Shown: piece after piece, positions 19,981 through 29,170 of the stretch
How positions within the stretch are numbered: the first letter of the stretch is position 1
Layout of the letters: each line of letters opens with the position of its first letter
DNA from: Cydia pomonella
Lineage: Eukaryota > Arthropoda > Insecta > Lepidoptera > Tortricidae
Assembly: GCF_033807575.1 (NCBI RefSeq)
Contig: NC_084726.1
Coordinates: 4,526,001 to 4,590,000 of the forward strand
Reading direction: 5' to 3'
Length of the DNA: 64,000 bases
The notes under the pieces: generated by a model
The model's database searches: none
What the model was told of the DNA's origin: nothing
The model's input: the letters and a program-made list of their open reading frames with translations, nothing else
Made by a program: the position numbers and the translations under genes

Positions 19981-20100
19981 CACGCCGCGCTGGTCCGTCA
20001 ACATGTCGGCTCGGCGCCCGGGAGCCTATCGTAGCCGACCTAGTGAGCGATAGATACCTCGCCCCGCCCGCGCCCCCCGCTCAGCTTCGCAAGCGCTGTT
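19980..20100 (+). promoter_or_regulatory. GC-rich block after array, possible promoter
   Basis: CACGCCGCGCTGGTCCGTCA through CCGCCCGCGCCCCCCGCTCA contrasts strongly with the AT-rich array before it and the coding remnant after it. Array, GC block and ATG at 20206 are in the order expected of a 5' regulatory region. This is inference from layout only. Confidence 0.35.
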
Positions 20101-20205
20101 TGTCTTTTCTTTCAAATCATTCATTTGTTTGTTTATCGTGCACATAAATTAGATGCGGACATTACATGAATTTAATTATAGAATAAAAGTTATTATGACT
20201 TCAAA

Positions 20206-20424
20206 ATGAGTGAAAAATGTTTGATATGTGTACTGTACTGACTTAGTAACAGAGAAAAAACGAGGAATTGAGCAGCTAATAACTGCGAGCAAATAATCTT
20301 TCTTGGTGATGGGAAAGTTAAATATTTCTACGGGAAGGAGGAACTACGTTTCCATAAAAAGTGTAGATTATACATTGAGTCGAAGGCTATACCGGCGTAC
20401 AAAAGACTAATGGAGGTGGCATCA
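20206..20424 (+). pseudogene. Broken Cys/His zinc-finger-like N-terminal domain
   Basis: From ATG at 20206 the frame reads MSEKCLICVLY and stops. The next frame continues DLVTEKKRGIEQLITASK and stops. A third stretch reads DGKVKYFYGKEEL, then RFHKKCRLYI. Together they give a C-x2-C ... H-x3-C arrangement with R-G-I-E-x-L-I between, which I recognise as a repetitive N-terminal domain in arthropod genomes, probably transposon-associated, though I cannot name the family. Two frame breaks make it a pseudogene. A MITE begins at 20425, directly after the last readable codons (MEVASE). Confidence 0.55.
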
Positions 20425-20536
20425 GAGGGCTTACCGCGAACCACATTCGACGTGTTGCCTCCCTGTCATACTTACGTACGAATTTACAAGTGCGACAGAG
20501 AGGTAACACGTCGAACGTGGTTCGCGATAGGCCCTC
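20425..20536. mobile_element. 112-bp MITE (GAGGGC-TACCGCGAACC), copy 1
   Basis: GAGGGCTTACCGCGAACCAC at the left is mirrored by GTGGTTCGCGATAGGCCCTC at the right, with arms continuing through TTCGACGTGTTGCCT. Copy 2 is at 42650-42747 and is interrupted by a hAT. It is inserted at the edge of the zinc-finger remnant. Confidence 0.88.
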
Positions 20537-20539
20537 AAA

Positions 20540-20750
20540 TGTACAGCCAAGTGACGATGATGAAAATTACATTTTCAAAACTTTTGTCTTTTGTTACCAT
20601 TGTGTCAGCCGCCTGTACTTACTTTCAACATATATTAGTAGTTTATGTTACTGCTACATAATAAAAGGCATTAAAATACACGAGTGTGGGCTTAGGAAAC
20701 GAACGAAGTGAGTTTCTTAAAAAGATCACACGAGTGTTTTAATGCCTAAT
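20540..20750. other. Gene-free stretch
   Basis: Contains ACACGAGTGTGGGCTTAGGA, an inverted GTTTCTTAAAAAGATCACAC and ACGAGTGTTTTAATGCC, suggesting a small foldback at about 20665-20745. No gene. Confidence 0.4.
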
Positions 20751-20752
20751 TA

Positions 20753-21213
20753 TCTTATACCTTTAAACGAGCAATTCTTGTATATATATATATTTCCGGA
20801 ATCTCGGAAACGGCTCTAACGATTTTGCTGAAATTTGGTATATGGGGGTTTTTGGGGGTAAACAATCGATCTAGATTAGTCTTATGTTTGGGAAAACGCG
20901 TGTTTTCGAGTTTTCATGCGTTTTTCTTTCGACGCAGAATATGGTCGCTTATTTCGTTTTGCCGGCCACTGTCCGTCTGGTCCAGCTGGTTAAGACGCGG
21001 ACTGCTAAACGAGTGTTACGGGTTCGAATCTCGCCTGGTGACTAACTTTTGTTTTTTTTTTATATGTTCAATTTTATATATAATTTTTTAATTTTTATTG
21101 TTTTAGACAAGTTTAATTTAGTAAAAGAATGTAGTTAAGATTATCACCTATACACCACCATATTACAATAAATAGTTAGTTATAACCGAGCAAAGCTCGG
21201 TCGCCCAGGTACT
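20753..21213 (+). mobile_element. Helitron-like repeat carrying a tRNA-like segment, copy 1
   Basis: Starts TCTTATACCTTTAAACGAGC after an A and ends with the hairpin ACCGAGC-AAA-GCTCGGT followed by CGCCCAGGTACT. A 5' TC start and a short 3' hairpin about ten bases from the end, without terminal inverted repeats, are Helitron hallmarks. The last bases are not the canonical CTRR, so the class is tentative. Copy 2 is at 23021-24069. Confidence 0.6.
20969..21046 (+). pseudogene. tRNA-Ser(GCT)-like sequence inside the repeat
   Basis: TGGTCCAGCTGGTTA resembles an A box and GGTTCGAATC a B box. The GTCT/AGAC D-stem pairs and the loop CTGCTAA gives anticodon GCT. ACGAGTGTTAC could be a long variable arm. 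Anticodon and acceptor stems pair poorly, so it is not a working tRNA. The same segment is in copy 2 at about 23723-23800. Confidence 0.5.
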
Positions 21214-21258
21214 GTATAGTTATTGCAGGTAGTTCGCAATCACATTTTTAGCACAGGC

Positions 21259-21603
21259 ATTATAAGAGAGGTATGGGCATTGTAAATGTCATCTGGCTCT
21301 GTGTGGTAGGGCACAGCACAGCGGATGTCATTCCAGATCTAGAGCAGAACCCAACTGGGGAAGTACCTCCACCTTACAGAAAATCGCAGCCAAATAACAC
21401 TAGACCCTACTCATAGTGTTGTGTTCCTGCCGGTGAGTAAGGTTGCCAGAGCTCAACGAGGGGTGGGAGGGTGTTAGGGTCGGCAACGCGCATGTAACTC
21501 CTCTGGAGTTGCAGGCGTACATAGGCTACGGATACTGCTTACCATCAGGCAGGCCGTATGCTTGTTTGCCACCGACGTAATATAAAAATAAATAAATAAA
21601 AAC
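21259..21603 (+). mobile_element. LINE 3' end, family A, longer copy
   Basis: Extends about 200 bp further 5' than the copy at 181, starting AGAGAGGTATGGGCATTG and including GTCATTCCAGATCTAGAGCA and GAAGTACCTCCACCTTACAG, before the shared GGCAACGCGCATGTAACTCC end and an (AAAT)n tail. Confidence 0.82.
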
Positions 21604-21689
21604 ACACAATTAAAATATTTCATACGACATGTGCTAATTATTTGTCTCAGTGTAAACAAAAATATATCATAATTATGATATCAATTTTC

Positions 21690-22560
21690 AAATTCAAAAT
21701 GGCGGACATGTTTTATAACTTATTTTAAGAAATTATGAGTAGTTTAAGACTTTAAAAAGCAAGAAATTGTTTCTTGCTTCTGTTTGTATATGTATCATGT
21801 AGTATTTGATGTTTTCATTATTTTTGAAAGTCCTCAGGGTGCCGATTACGAAAATGACATCCATTATGGAACCCAAGATGGCGGACATTCATTTTTCTTA
21901 AAAATCGGTATGGGTGTCATCTCCGAGGTTCTTCGAGGTTCCGATTACGAAAATGACGTCCATTTTGCAATCCAAGATGGCGAACATTATTTTTTCTTAA
22001 AAATCGATATGGGTGTCATCTCCGAGGTTCCTCGGGGATCCGATTATGAAAATGACGTTCATTTTGAAATCCAAGGTGGCGGAAATTATTTTTTCTTAAG
22101 TCGATATGGGTGTCATATCCGAGGTTCCTCGGGATTCCGATTACGAAAATGACGTCTATTTTGAAATCCAAGATGGCGGACATTAATTTTTCTTAAAAAT
22201 CGATATGGGTGTCATCTCCGAGGTTCCTCGGGGTTCCGATTACGAAAATGACGTTCATTTTGAAATCCAAGATGGCGGACATTAATTTTTCTTAAAAATC
22301 GATATGGGTGTCATCTCCGAGGTTCCTCGGGGATCCGATTACGAAAATGACGTTCATTTTGAAATCCAAGATGGCGGAAATTATTTTTTCTTAAAAGTCG
22401 ATATGGGTGTCATATCCGAGGTTCCTCGGGATTCCGATTACGAAAATGACGTCTATTTTGAAATCCAAGATGGCGGATATTAATTTTTCTTAAAAATCGA
22501 TATGGGTGTCATCTCCGAGGTTCCTCGGGGTTCCAATTACAAAAATGACGTCAATTTTGG
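21690..22560 (+). repeat. 99-bp minisatellite, about 7.5 head-to-tail units
   Basis: CGATATGGGTGTCAT (or close) starts at 21906, 22005, 22102, 22201, 22300, 22399 and 22498. The period is 99 bp, with one 97-bp unit. A partial unit begins at about 21820 and an isolated AAAATGGCGGACAT lies at 21696. The period is a multiple of three, and part (21784-22152) is open as a repeat of 33 residues with core SDYENDVHFEIQDGG. Each unit carries CCAAGATGGCGG or a close variant. Unit identity is high, so homogenisation or expansion is recent. Confidence 0.9.
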
Positions 22561-22599
22561 CGGTTCTTGTTGGTGCAGATTTCAAAAATAGAGACCATT

Positions 22600-22811
22600 T
22601 TAGAATTAAAGGTGGTTGATATCACGGTTACACACATCGACACCCATTTCAAAAAGTAGCGTCCGCCATATTTATTTTCAAAATAGATGCCATTTTTGAA
22701 ATCCACACCCCTAAAAACCCAGAAAACAACACCCATGACGACTTTTTCAAAAAAGTGACGTACGCCATCTTTATTTCCAAAATGGACGTCATTTGTAAAA
22801 TTAGTACACAT
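22600..22811 (-). repeat. Inverted, diverged units of the 99-bp family
   Basis: Read on the minus strand, the frame at 22551-22811 gives NDVHFGNKDG, MGVVFWVFRG and KNGIYFENKYGG, matching the 33-residue unit of the plus-strand array (NDVHFEIQDGG, MGVISEVPRG). About two units of 98 bp are present. They are much more diverged than the direct array, giving an inverted tandem structure across about 22560. Confidence 0.7.
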
Positions 22812-22814
22812 ACA

Positions 22815-23018
22815 TCATACAACATGAAAACTAAAAACATTTCCATCCTCTTTTGGGCAGTTGTGTAAGTCTGTGATAACCCTAGGTAGGTACGGAGACC
22901 TTGAGCGGTGTCGGCATTTACGCAAACATCAAAGGCGTCGGCCCACTGTTACTTTTTACACTGTGCTTTTACTGTGTAAACGAAAACGTCACATGATATA
23001 TCAAAAGAAAAGTTATTT
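22815..23018. other. Unassigned spacer
   Basis: No repeat or gene recognised; contains ACTTTTTACACTGTGCTTTT and TACTGTGTAAACGAAAA as a weak inverted pair. Confidence 0.4.
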
Positions 23019-23020
23019 TA

Positions 23021-24069
23021 TCTTATACCTTTAAACGAGCAATTCTTGTATATATATATATATATATATACAGGGTGATTCAGGAGACGTGAGCAGGATC
23101 AAGCTTGAGCATTCAGTAAGTTATAAGCAACTGTTTCGTACCAGTATTTGTGAGATTAACGTTCTTTTATTTTTTACTGTTCAAAAAAAAATGTTATAAT
23201 TTATTTACACCATGTATGGTCACCCTATTTGTTTTATCCATAACAAGTGACAAATTGAATGTCATCGGAGTCTGGTTACTTTTGAAAAATCGTATCTCAC
23301 TCAAGTGTGACATTTTGTTTTCTTCATAATCAAACTGCTGTCATAACGGTTAAAGAGGTTTTATCTTTCTTAATTAAGTGTTGTAGGGTGTCCATGATTG
23401 TAGATTATCAAATTTGTCCTTCCCAAAAAGTTAAATAACAGAAATAAAGCGAGATTGTTTTACTTAAATATGATGGTGAACGGTTCATTAACATTTACTG
23501 ATTGTGTAGGCTTAGTCCTGCTCACGTCTCATGAATCACCCTGTATATTTCTGTAATCTCGGAAACGGCTCTAACGATTTCGCTGAAATTTGGTATATAG
23601 GGGTTTTTGGGGGTATACAATCTATCTAGATTAGTCTTATGTTTGGGAAAACGCGTGTTTTCGAGTTTTCATGCGTTATTCTTTCGACGCAGAATATCGT
23701 GACTAATTTCGTGTTGCCGGCCACTGTCCGTCTGGTCCAGCGGGTTAAGACGCGGACTGCTAAACGAGTGTTACGGGTTCGAATCTCGCCCGGTGACTAA
23801 CTTTTGTTTTTTTTATATGTTCAAGTTTATATATAATGTTTTAATTTTTATTGTTTTACACAAGTTTAATTTAGTAAAAAAAATGACTTATGTAATAAGA
23901 GAAATCGACAATAGATGGCGTTACTCTGTGACAAGTGCTGTAAGGTTAAAATCGATTGTAAATAATAATAATTGTCAGTTCACATTTTACTTTTTAAGTT
24001 TATGTAGATTATCACCACCATATTACAATAAATAGTTATAACCGAGCAAAGCTCGGTCGCCCAGGTACT
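23021..24069 (+). mobile_element. Helitron-like repeat, copy 2, with nested insertion
   Basis: Same start (TCTTATACCTTTAAACGAGC), tRNA-like core and 3' hairpin as 20753-21213. It is split at its (TA)n tract by the element at 23071-23543. It also has about 115 bp near 23880-24000 that copy 1 lacks, so copy 1 carries an internal deletion or the two are subfamilies. Confidence 0.65.
23071..23543. mobile_element. 473-bp nested DNA transposon, non-autonomous
   Basis: Begins CAGGGTGATTCAGGAGACGT and ends ACGTCTCATGAATCACCCTG. Terminal repeats of about 28 bp continue inward as GAGCAGGA/TCCTGCTC. It sits in a (TA)n tract, so the target duplication could be TA or TATA. No reading frame of note inside. 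It is younger than the Helitron-like copy it interrupts. Confidence 0.85.
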
Positions 24070-24084
24070 ATATTACTAACTGTA

Positions 24085-24285
24085 CTAGGTTGCCTTTTTA
24101 ACAAGTTGGTCCAGTCCATGGTTGCCTACATTTTATATAAAAATCGGTTAATCTAGGCGACCATTAACTGGACCAACTTTTTTAATACGGCAACTTTCAA
24201 ATAAGCTTTCATTTGATATATCATACGATGAAATAACAAACAAAAAAACTATCCGTACGCAATCTTACAAGGCAACCTACTTGAA
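24085..24285. mobile_element. Foldback with AGGTTGCC ends
   Basis: TTTTTAACAAGTTGGTCCAG is mirrored by CTGGACCAACTTTTTTAA (24168-24185). Outer AGGTTGCC at about 24088 is mirrored by GGCAACCT at about 24272. No coding content. Confidence 0.6.
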
Positions 24286-24559
24286 ATGTGTCACTGTGAA
24301 TTTTGTCTTACATTTATTTCTTATCAGAAATAAATAACATGAGGGTGCATATACCTTATAACGTATCTCTATATAACTATCGGTTATCAATATTAGCATT
24401 AGCGGTTAACGACAACATTCCCCTTAAAACAAATAACTATCGCGAGGAAAATACCAAGTCCAAACATCTGAAAAAAATCGGGAAAGAAAAGCTGCAACTG
24501 GCTTTTAAAATGGTACAAGGAAGGGTGGTCATCTGTATGAGAATGTGTTTTTTTTGTTT

Positions 24560-24662
24560 CTATTTGACCCAATGGTTGACTGGTAGAGAATGCCTTTTGG
24601 CATTAAGTCCGCCATTTGTGTTTTTTTTGTTTGTGCAATAAAGTTTAAATAAATAAATAATA
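24560..24662 (+). mobile_element. LINE 3' tail, family E, copy 1
   Basis: CTGGTAGAGAATGCCTTTTG, GCATTAAGTCCGCCATTTGT and GTGCAATAAAGTTTAAATAA form an AATAAA-containing end with an (AAAT)n tail. Shared with 38222-38312 and 48058-48150, all on the plus strand. Confidence 0.78.
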
Positions 24663-24779
24663 TTCATGTAACGCGATAACGAATTCTACGTGAACGAAAC
24701 CGCGGGCAATACCTATTATAGTAACAACAAAATAACAATTTTCTATTGCTATTAATTTAAAACACGCTTTAGGAATTTT

Positions 24780-24895
24780 TATGATGGACCGTAGACGCAG
24801 TCAAGGGCACCCCGCTCCCCACTACCGTTGTTCGCTGCCTCCTGCCACAGCGCGCGGCGCGCGCAAACTTGCGCGCGTTTGAAACGTAACGTATT
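24780..24895 (-). promoter_or_regulatory. GC-rich block beside inverted array, copy 2
   Basis: GCGCGCGGCGCGCGCAAACT and neighbouring GC-rich sequence lie directly next to the inverted 130-bp array, mirroring the array-then-GC order at 19410-20100. The coding remnant seen after copy 1 is absent here. Confidence 0.35.
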
Positions 24896-25450
24896 TATAT
24901 AAGCAAGGAATGCATACATATCAGTAATGAGTGTCGCCGTGATTTTATATTTCTAAATTTTTGTTTAGTAACTGAGATCATTGTTGATGATCGATTATTA
25001 TTAACTCTACAAACTTTAATTCAATATTAGCTATACTGCTTAACCTGAAATCAATATCTAGACAAGCACATTGTCTACATGTCTAACTTTTTACTAGAAT
25101 ACTAAGTTGATCGATAATATCGTAATTTTGCAATATCAGCAACTCTAATTCTATATTTACAAAATAACTCGTGTTTTTACGTTTACCAGAAAGCAGCTGT
25201 TCCAGATTTCTAAAAACTGAAAATTGTACATAAATTGAAGTGTTATTCGATATGCTAAAGTTTTCTGTAACTTTAATTCTATATTTACTTAGTTATTAGC
25301 AAAAATTAAAATATTTAAATATAACCGAAAGCTCAACCTTAAAATTTCTAACTTTTTACCAAAGTATTATTTAACATACTCCCAATGACATATCAAAAAA
25401 GAAAAAACTTTAATATTATCGAAACCCATTTTTGTTCAACCGCTGGTCTA
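24895..25450 (-). repeat. Array of four diverged units of about 130 bp, copy 2
   Basis: On the minus strand the core AATATAGAATTAAAGT or AATATTGAATTAAAGT starts near 25285, 25159 and 25029, with a degenerate fourth at about 25425 (TTTCGATAATATTAAAG). The last units of both arrays share ATTGAATTAAAGT followed by GTAGAG. Spacing and order match 19410-19980 at low overall identity. Confidence 0.62.
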
Positions 25451-25689
25451 AAAATAAATCATCTAAAAGGGTTGTTCTCAAATTATATGACTGCGGTCAG
25501 CCTCAACTCTGTTAAACTTTTCATACATTTAGTATGATTTGATGGAGTTTAGACGCAGGCACAAATCTGGAAAATGCCCCAAAAATATAAAAAAAAAACA
25601 AGCTGGGAGGACTTGGAGACTCGAGTCCTTGCCAACATTTTAAATGTTACATTGTATTTGTATGAATTCTACAAACGATTTACATAATC

Positions 25690-25915
25690 ATAATACGATA
25701 CGATACAAGTGCGAAAAATAAAAAATCGCTCTCCCTTCGGTCATGTTTTATTTTTCGCCACTCGTTGCGAATTATCTATTCGCACATGTATCGTACACCG
25801 TTATACAGTACATATGGCCCTTTACATTTTCGACATAGCTACGTAATGTGCTAATTATCGCACTAGTGCGATAAAATAGGAACATATGTACCTACTGTAA
25901 AATTAAATATCAAAC
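25690..25915 (-). repeat. Dispersed repeat family C, copy 2
   Basis: Reverse-oriented relative of 10066-10290. It shares CGATACAAGTGCGAAAAATA, CCCTTCGGTCATGTTTTATT, GCACTAGTGCGATAAAATAG and ACATATGTACCTACTGTAAA. Confidence 0.72.
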
Positions 25916-25919
25916 AGCT

Positions 25920-26980
25920 TCTCCTTAAGTTCCTCTCTAGCAAAACATTAAATACTTAAATACATTTAACTCAGGCGGCCTAGTTTTTTTAATGAGACAA
26001 AAACAAACTAATTCTTACCACATTGACAATAGAGTCGAGTTTCCGTTTAATTTAAACCTACTCATAACACGATAACGTCAATTAGTTTAATCCTCTGAGA
26101 CACAGAAAAAAGTAAATGATGTTTTTTAATCAAAATTCGCAAATTAAACTGGTCAAGCAATAGGCATATTTGGTATAGATTTAAAAATATAAGTATATAA
26201 CTGGACGTCTGTTACAGTAGGTTAAGGCCTGTACCGAAATAAAACTATAAAAACCAACGGCTGTAATTTTGTCCATTCCAAGCAAGATGACTATGATTTT
26301 ATTACCGCGATCAAAAGTCTTATTATTATAATATATATATTCTAATATACACCGGTAAATAGAAAAGATCACTGAATATTGGTATTTTCCAAATAGGAAG
26401 AAAATTGGTAACATTCTATATGCTTGGTTTCGAAACACTTAAAATTACCTCAAAGTTTCGCGCATTTCATAATAAATAACTAATTTAGTATAGTGTTTTT
26501 TGAACAGAGGCCTCGAAGCGGCAGACCTCTAGGAGCAAGTCACCTAGGCCCATCAGAAAGATTGCTAATAGAATTCGAAAAAACGAAGCATGCCTGTCAT
26601 ATTTATCGTAAAAACTGTGGTTCATATGCGGCTAAAGTGGAACGATCTACGACGAAAGTCAGTTCAGTTCGTCGTACGAAGGTTAGGTAATCGAAAATTT
26701 GCGTTATTTAATTCTAAACCTAGTCGAAAATCATACAATTTCCTTCGTAAAAAAATTCGCATTTGGTAATTGCCAAAGAGCAGAGTAAGATCAAACGTCC
26801 TGCAGTGCCGTTCTCTCAACGATTATTGGGTTCAAATCAAAAGTCTATTAAAGGAGAAGAATGAAACAGACAAAAAACATTAACAATTCCAGCAGGTGAC
26901 GGACTGATGCAGGAAAATATAAAAAACGGGTCCGTAAGAAGCTGCCTATCACTCCTATACAGAAAAAAAAAACAATTATC
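25920..26980. other. Gene-free stretch
   Basis: AT-rich. A 65-codon frame at 26493-26690 (RPRSGRPLGASHLGP, then KNCGSYAAKVERS) is basic and faintly transposon-like, but I cannot assign it. Nothing else recognised. Confidence 0.4.
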
Positions 26981-26984
26981 TCAA

Positions 26985-27180
26985 TTAAAAGTCCTGTCTC
27001 CATCATCAGATCAGCTCGATGGTACCATAATATTGCATTGTCGCCCGACTTACATATATATGCAAATTTTCAGCTTCATTGGAAACCGGAAAGTGGGGCA
27101 AATTTAACTTGCAAGGTTTGTTTACAGACCGACAGAGAACGGGACAGGTGAAACTAAATAAAAGCTTGTAAAAACGCTTT
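26985..27180 (-). repeat. Dispersed repeat family D, copy 2
   Basis: TCCTGTCTCCATCATCAGAT, GATGGTACCATAATATTGCA, ATTTTCAGCTTCATTGGAAA and GGGACAGGTGAAACTAAATA, then AAAGCTTGTAAAAACG. The family recurs at 27600 and, inverted, at 16680. Confidence 0.7.
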
Positions 27181-27184
27181 TTTT

Positions 27185-27595
27185 TTTGTGAAAACTCCTT
27201 TTAGAAGTTTTTTTAAAGTTTTCATCTCACCCAATAGGGATTTCTCCGTAATACCAGTATCAGTGAAAGCGGACATTTTATTTACAATGGTATATCACGT
27301 TGACAGTAACGGTCCGCAAATGCACCCAAACGTCATAATTTCTATGGCGAGTTATAAATTACTTTTCAATACGCCCACGCGATTATTGAGCTATTTCTGT
27401 GACATTGATTATCTCTGGTGAAAGCCATGTGTCAATTTAGAAATTTTGTTACCCAATTTAGACGCCTGCTGTAAGTTTTGTAATATTTATAATATGTTTT
27501 TTTTTCTAAACAACCATTTTTAGTAAAAGCTTTTATCGCTAGCTGTACTTTTTATCCCAGGCAACTAATACTTATCGAGACAATTGTAAAACCCC
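27185..27595. other. Gene-free stretch between family D copies
   Basis: A 77-codon plus-strand frame (27188-27421) shows no known domain. Otherwise AT-rich. Confidence 0.4.
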
Positions 27596-27599
27596 CAAA

Positions 27600-27765
27600 C
27601 ACAATTAGGTTGCGTAGTTCCTATAGTCCTGTCTCCATCATCAGATCAGCTCGATGGTACCATAATCTTGCATTGTCACCCGACTTACATATGTATGAAA
27701 ATTTTCAGCTCAATCGGAATTCGGGAAGTGTTCCATCGAAAAAATAACTTACTTTATAACCAGAA
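27600..27765 (-). repeat. Dispersed repeat family D, copy 3
   Basis: AACACAATTAGGTTGCGTAG leads into TCCTGTCTCCATCATCAGAT, GATGGTACCATAATCTTGCA and ATTTTCAGCTCAATCGGAAT. Same orientation as 26985-27180. Confidence 0.7.
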
Positions 27766-27948
27766 AACACAACTACCATAGTTTGCATAACTTATAAATA
27801 TGTCGCACAGTAAAGCAACTGATGTATGTAATTGTTAAACTTGTAAGTATTTTTATATACGAAAGTTTACTACGCTTTTACACACGTAACGATGAGCCCA
27901 TGATGACCCTTTAAAATTTACACGGATGCAGTCTCAACAAAATAGATA

Positions 27949-28080
27949 CCGTCAAGGTATTAAATATATACACGGACAAAGTGCTAAAAATACGTATACA
28001 TTGCCTTTAAGTATAGGCAATAAGTTCGTGTATATATATTTTTGGCACTTTGTCCGTGTCGATATTTAATACCTTGACTG
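27949..28080 (+). mobile_element. 132-bp mariner-type MITE (CAGTCAAGG)
   Basis: Starts CCGTCAAGGTATTAAATATA and ends ATATTTAATACCTTGACTG, flanked by TA (27947-27948, 28081-28082). Inner arms pair ACACGGACAAAGTGC with GCACTTTGTCCGTGT. The termini share CAGTCAAG with the 134-bp family at 10385 and 54545 but the interiors differ. Confidence 0.85.
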
Positions 28081-28084
28081 TACT

Positions 28085-29035
28085 AGCTTATTTCGCTCGT
28101 ACATACGCCATCGCCATGACAATTTTCGTTTGAACTCATATTGAACTATAATTTTGTGACGCGAAAATATATTTTTTTTCTATTTTATGCATTTTTTACA
28201 ACTAGTGTAGTTATATATTTTTTACAACTATGTGACTAACACAAAGTTATCAAATATAACTATATTACTAAAGAGTGAACGTTTATATTTTTTGAGGTCG
28301 TTTGAGGCACTTAAAAATAATGGACAATGGGACTACAAGTATTCAAAGAATGTTAAGTACTTATTTAAGAGCTGGGTGATGAGAAATGAAATACGTATAC
28401 TGTAACTTTTTTATTTGTCTTTAATTGATTACGATAAGAAATAAAATCTCGTAAAAATGACGCGGAATAACAGAAATTCCAAACAAAACATAAACATAAA
28501 TTCAACAATCCGTCGTTAAGAGGGAAGTGCACGTGATCGACCATACAAAAAGAGAAAACGTTTTTCCACTTCTAAATATTTTCCATTCTCCATGATTTTT
28601 TATTATGTTATTGACACAAGGAAAAACTAGGTTTATAGGATTTCCTTTTTTTTAAATTTGCACAACAAAAAAAAAATTGAAAAAAAACGAAACCTATAAA
28701 CCTAGAATATATTATGCTGAAGCGATCGACATCAAAATCAAAGTGATTTAGTTTTAGATTTATTTATTTTATAATACAGATTACATTATAAATTGCAGGC
28801 TTGTCAATCTACAAGAATTCATATTATGATCGTCAAAACAGATATACAAAAACATAATCAATAACGTATCAATTTTAAAAATTAAATAATTACAGGATAC
28901 TATAGGATTTAAAAACAAGGTCATGATAGTATCTCCTGTAGAGGATTGTCAAACTCTATTAATCGTTCATAAATTCACTAAAAGAATACAACGGTCGGTC
29001 TATCCAACAAAAAATCTCTCAATCGGCGTTAAAAT
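28085..29035. other. Gene-free stretch
   Basis: 28625-28708 has an imperfect inverted repeat around ACTAGGTTTATAGGATTTCC and CCTATAAACCTAG. 28200-28235 has a short duplication of TATATATTTTTTACAACTA. Otherwise AT-rich with no gene. Confidence 0.45.
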
Positions 29036-29038
29036 GTC

Positions 29039-29170
29039 TGGGCGGCTACCGGGAAAATCGTAATTCGTCAACTGCGGGCATTTTTCTCTGTCACTCTAAT
29101 TACGTCTTAGTGAGAGTAAAAGAGAAAGATCCCCGCAATTTGCTAATTTCGGTTTTCGCGGTAGGCCCCC
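29039..29170 (+). mobile_element. MITE (GGGCCTACCGCGAAAA), copy 1
   Basis: Starts GGGCGGCTACCGGGAAAATC and ends GGTTTTCGCGGTAGGCCCCC. Internal AATTACGTCTTAGTGAGAGT is shared with copy 2 at 63229-63357. Both copies are in the same orientation. Confidence 0.82.

Noticed and set aside
20981..21043. Functional tRNA-Ser gene
   Set aside because: A and B boxes and the D-stem are present, but the anticodon and acceptor stems do not pair, and the same segment recurs inside another repeat copy.
21784..22152. 122-codon frame as a host gene with 33-residue repeats
   Set aside because: The frame is a by-product of a 99-bp minisatellite (period divisible by three). It is broken by the 97-bp unit and has no flanking gene signals.
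24303..24641. 112-codon plus-strand frame as a gene
   Set aside because: Its C-terminal third is translated LINE family E tail, which is untranslated sequence elsewhere.
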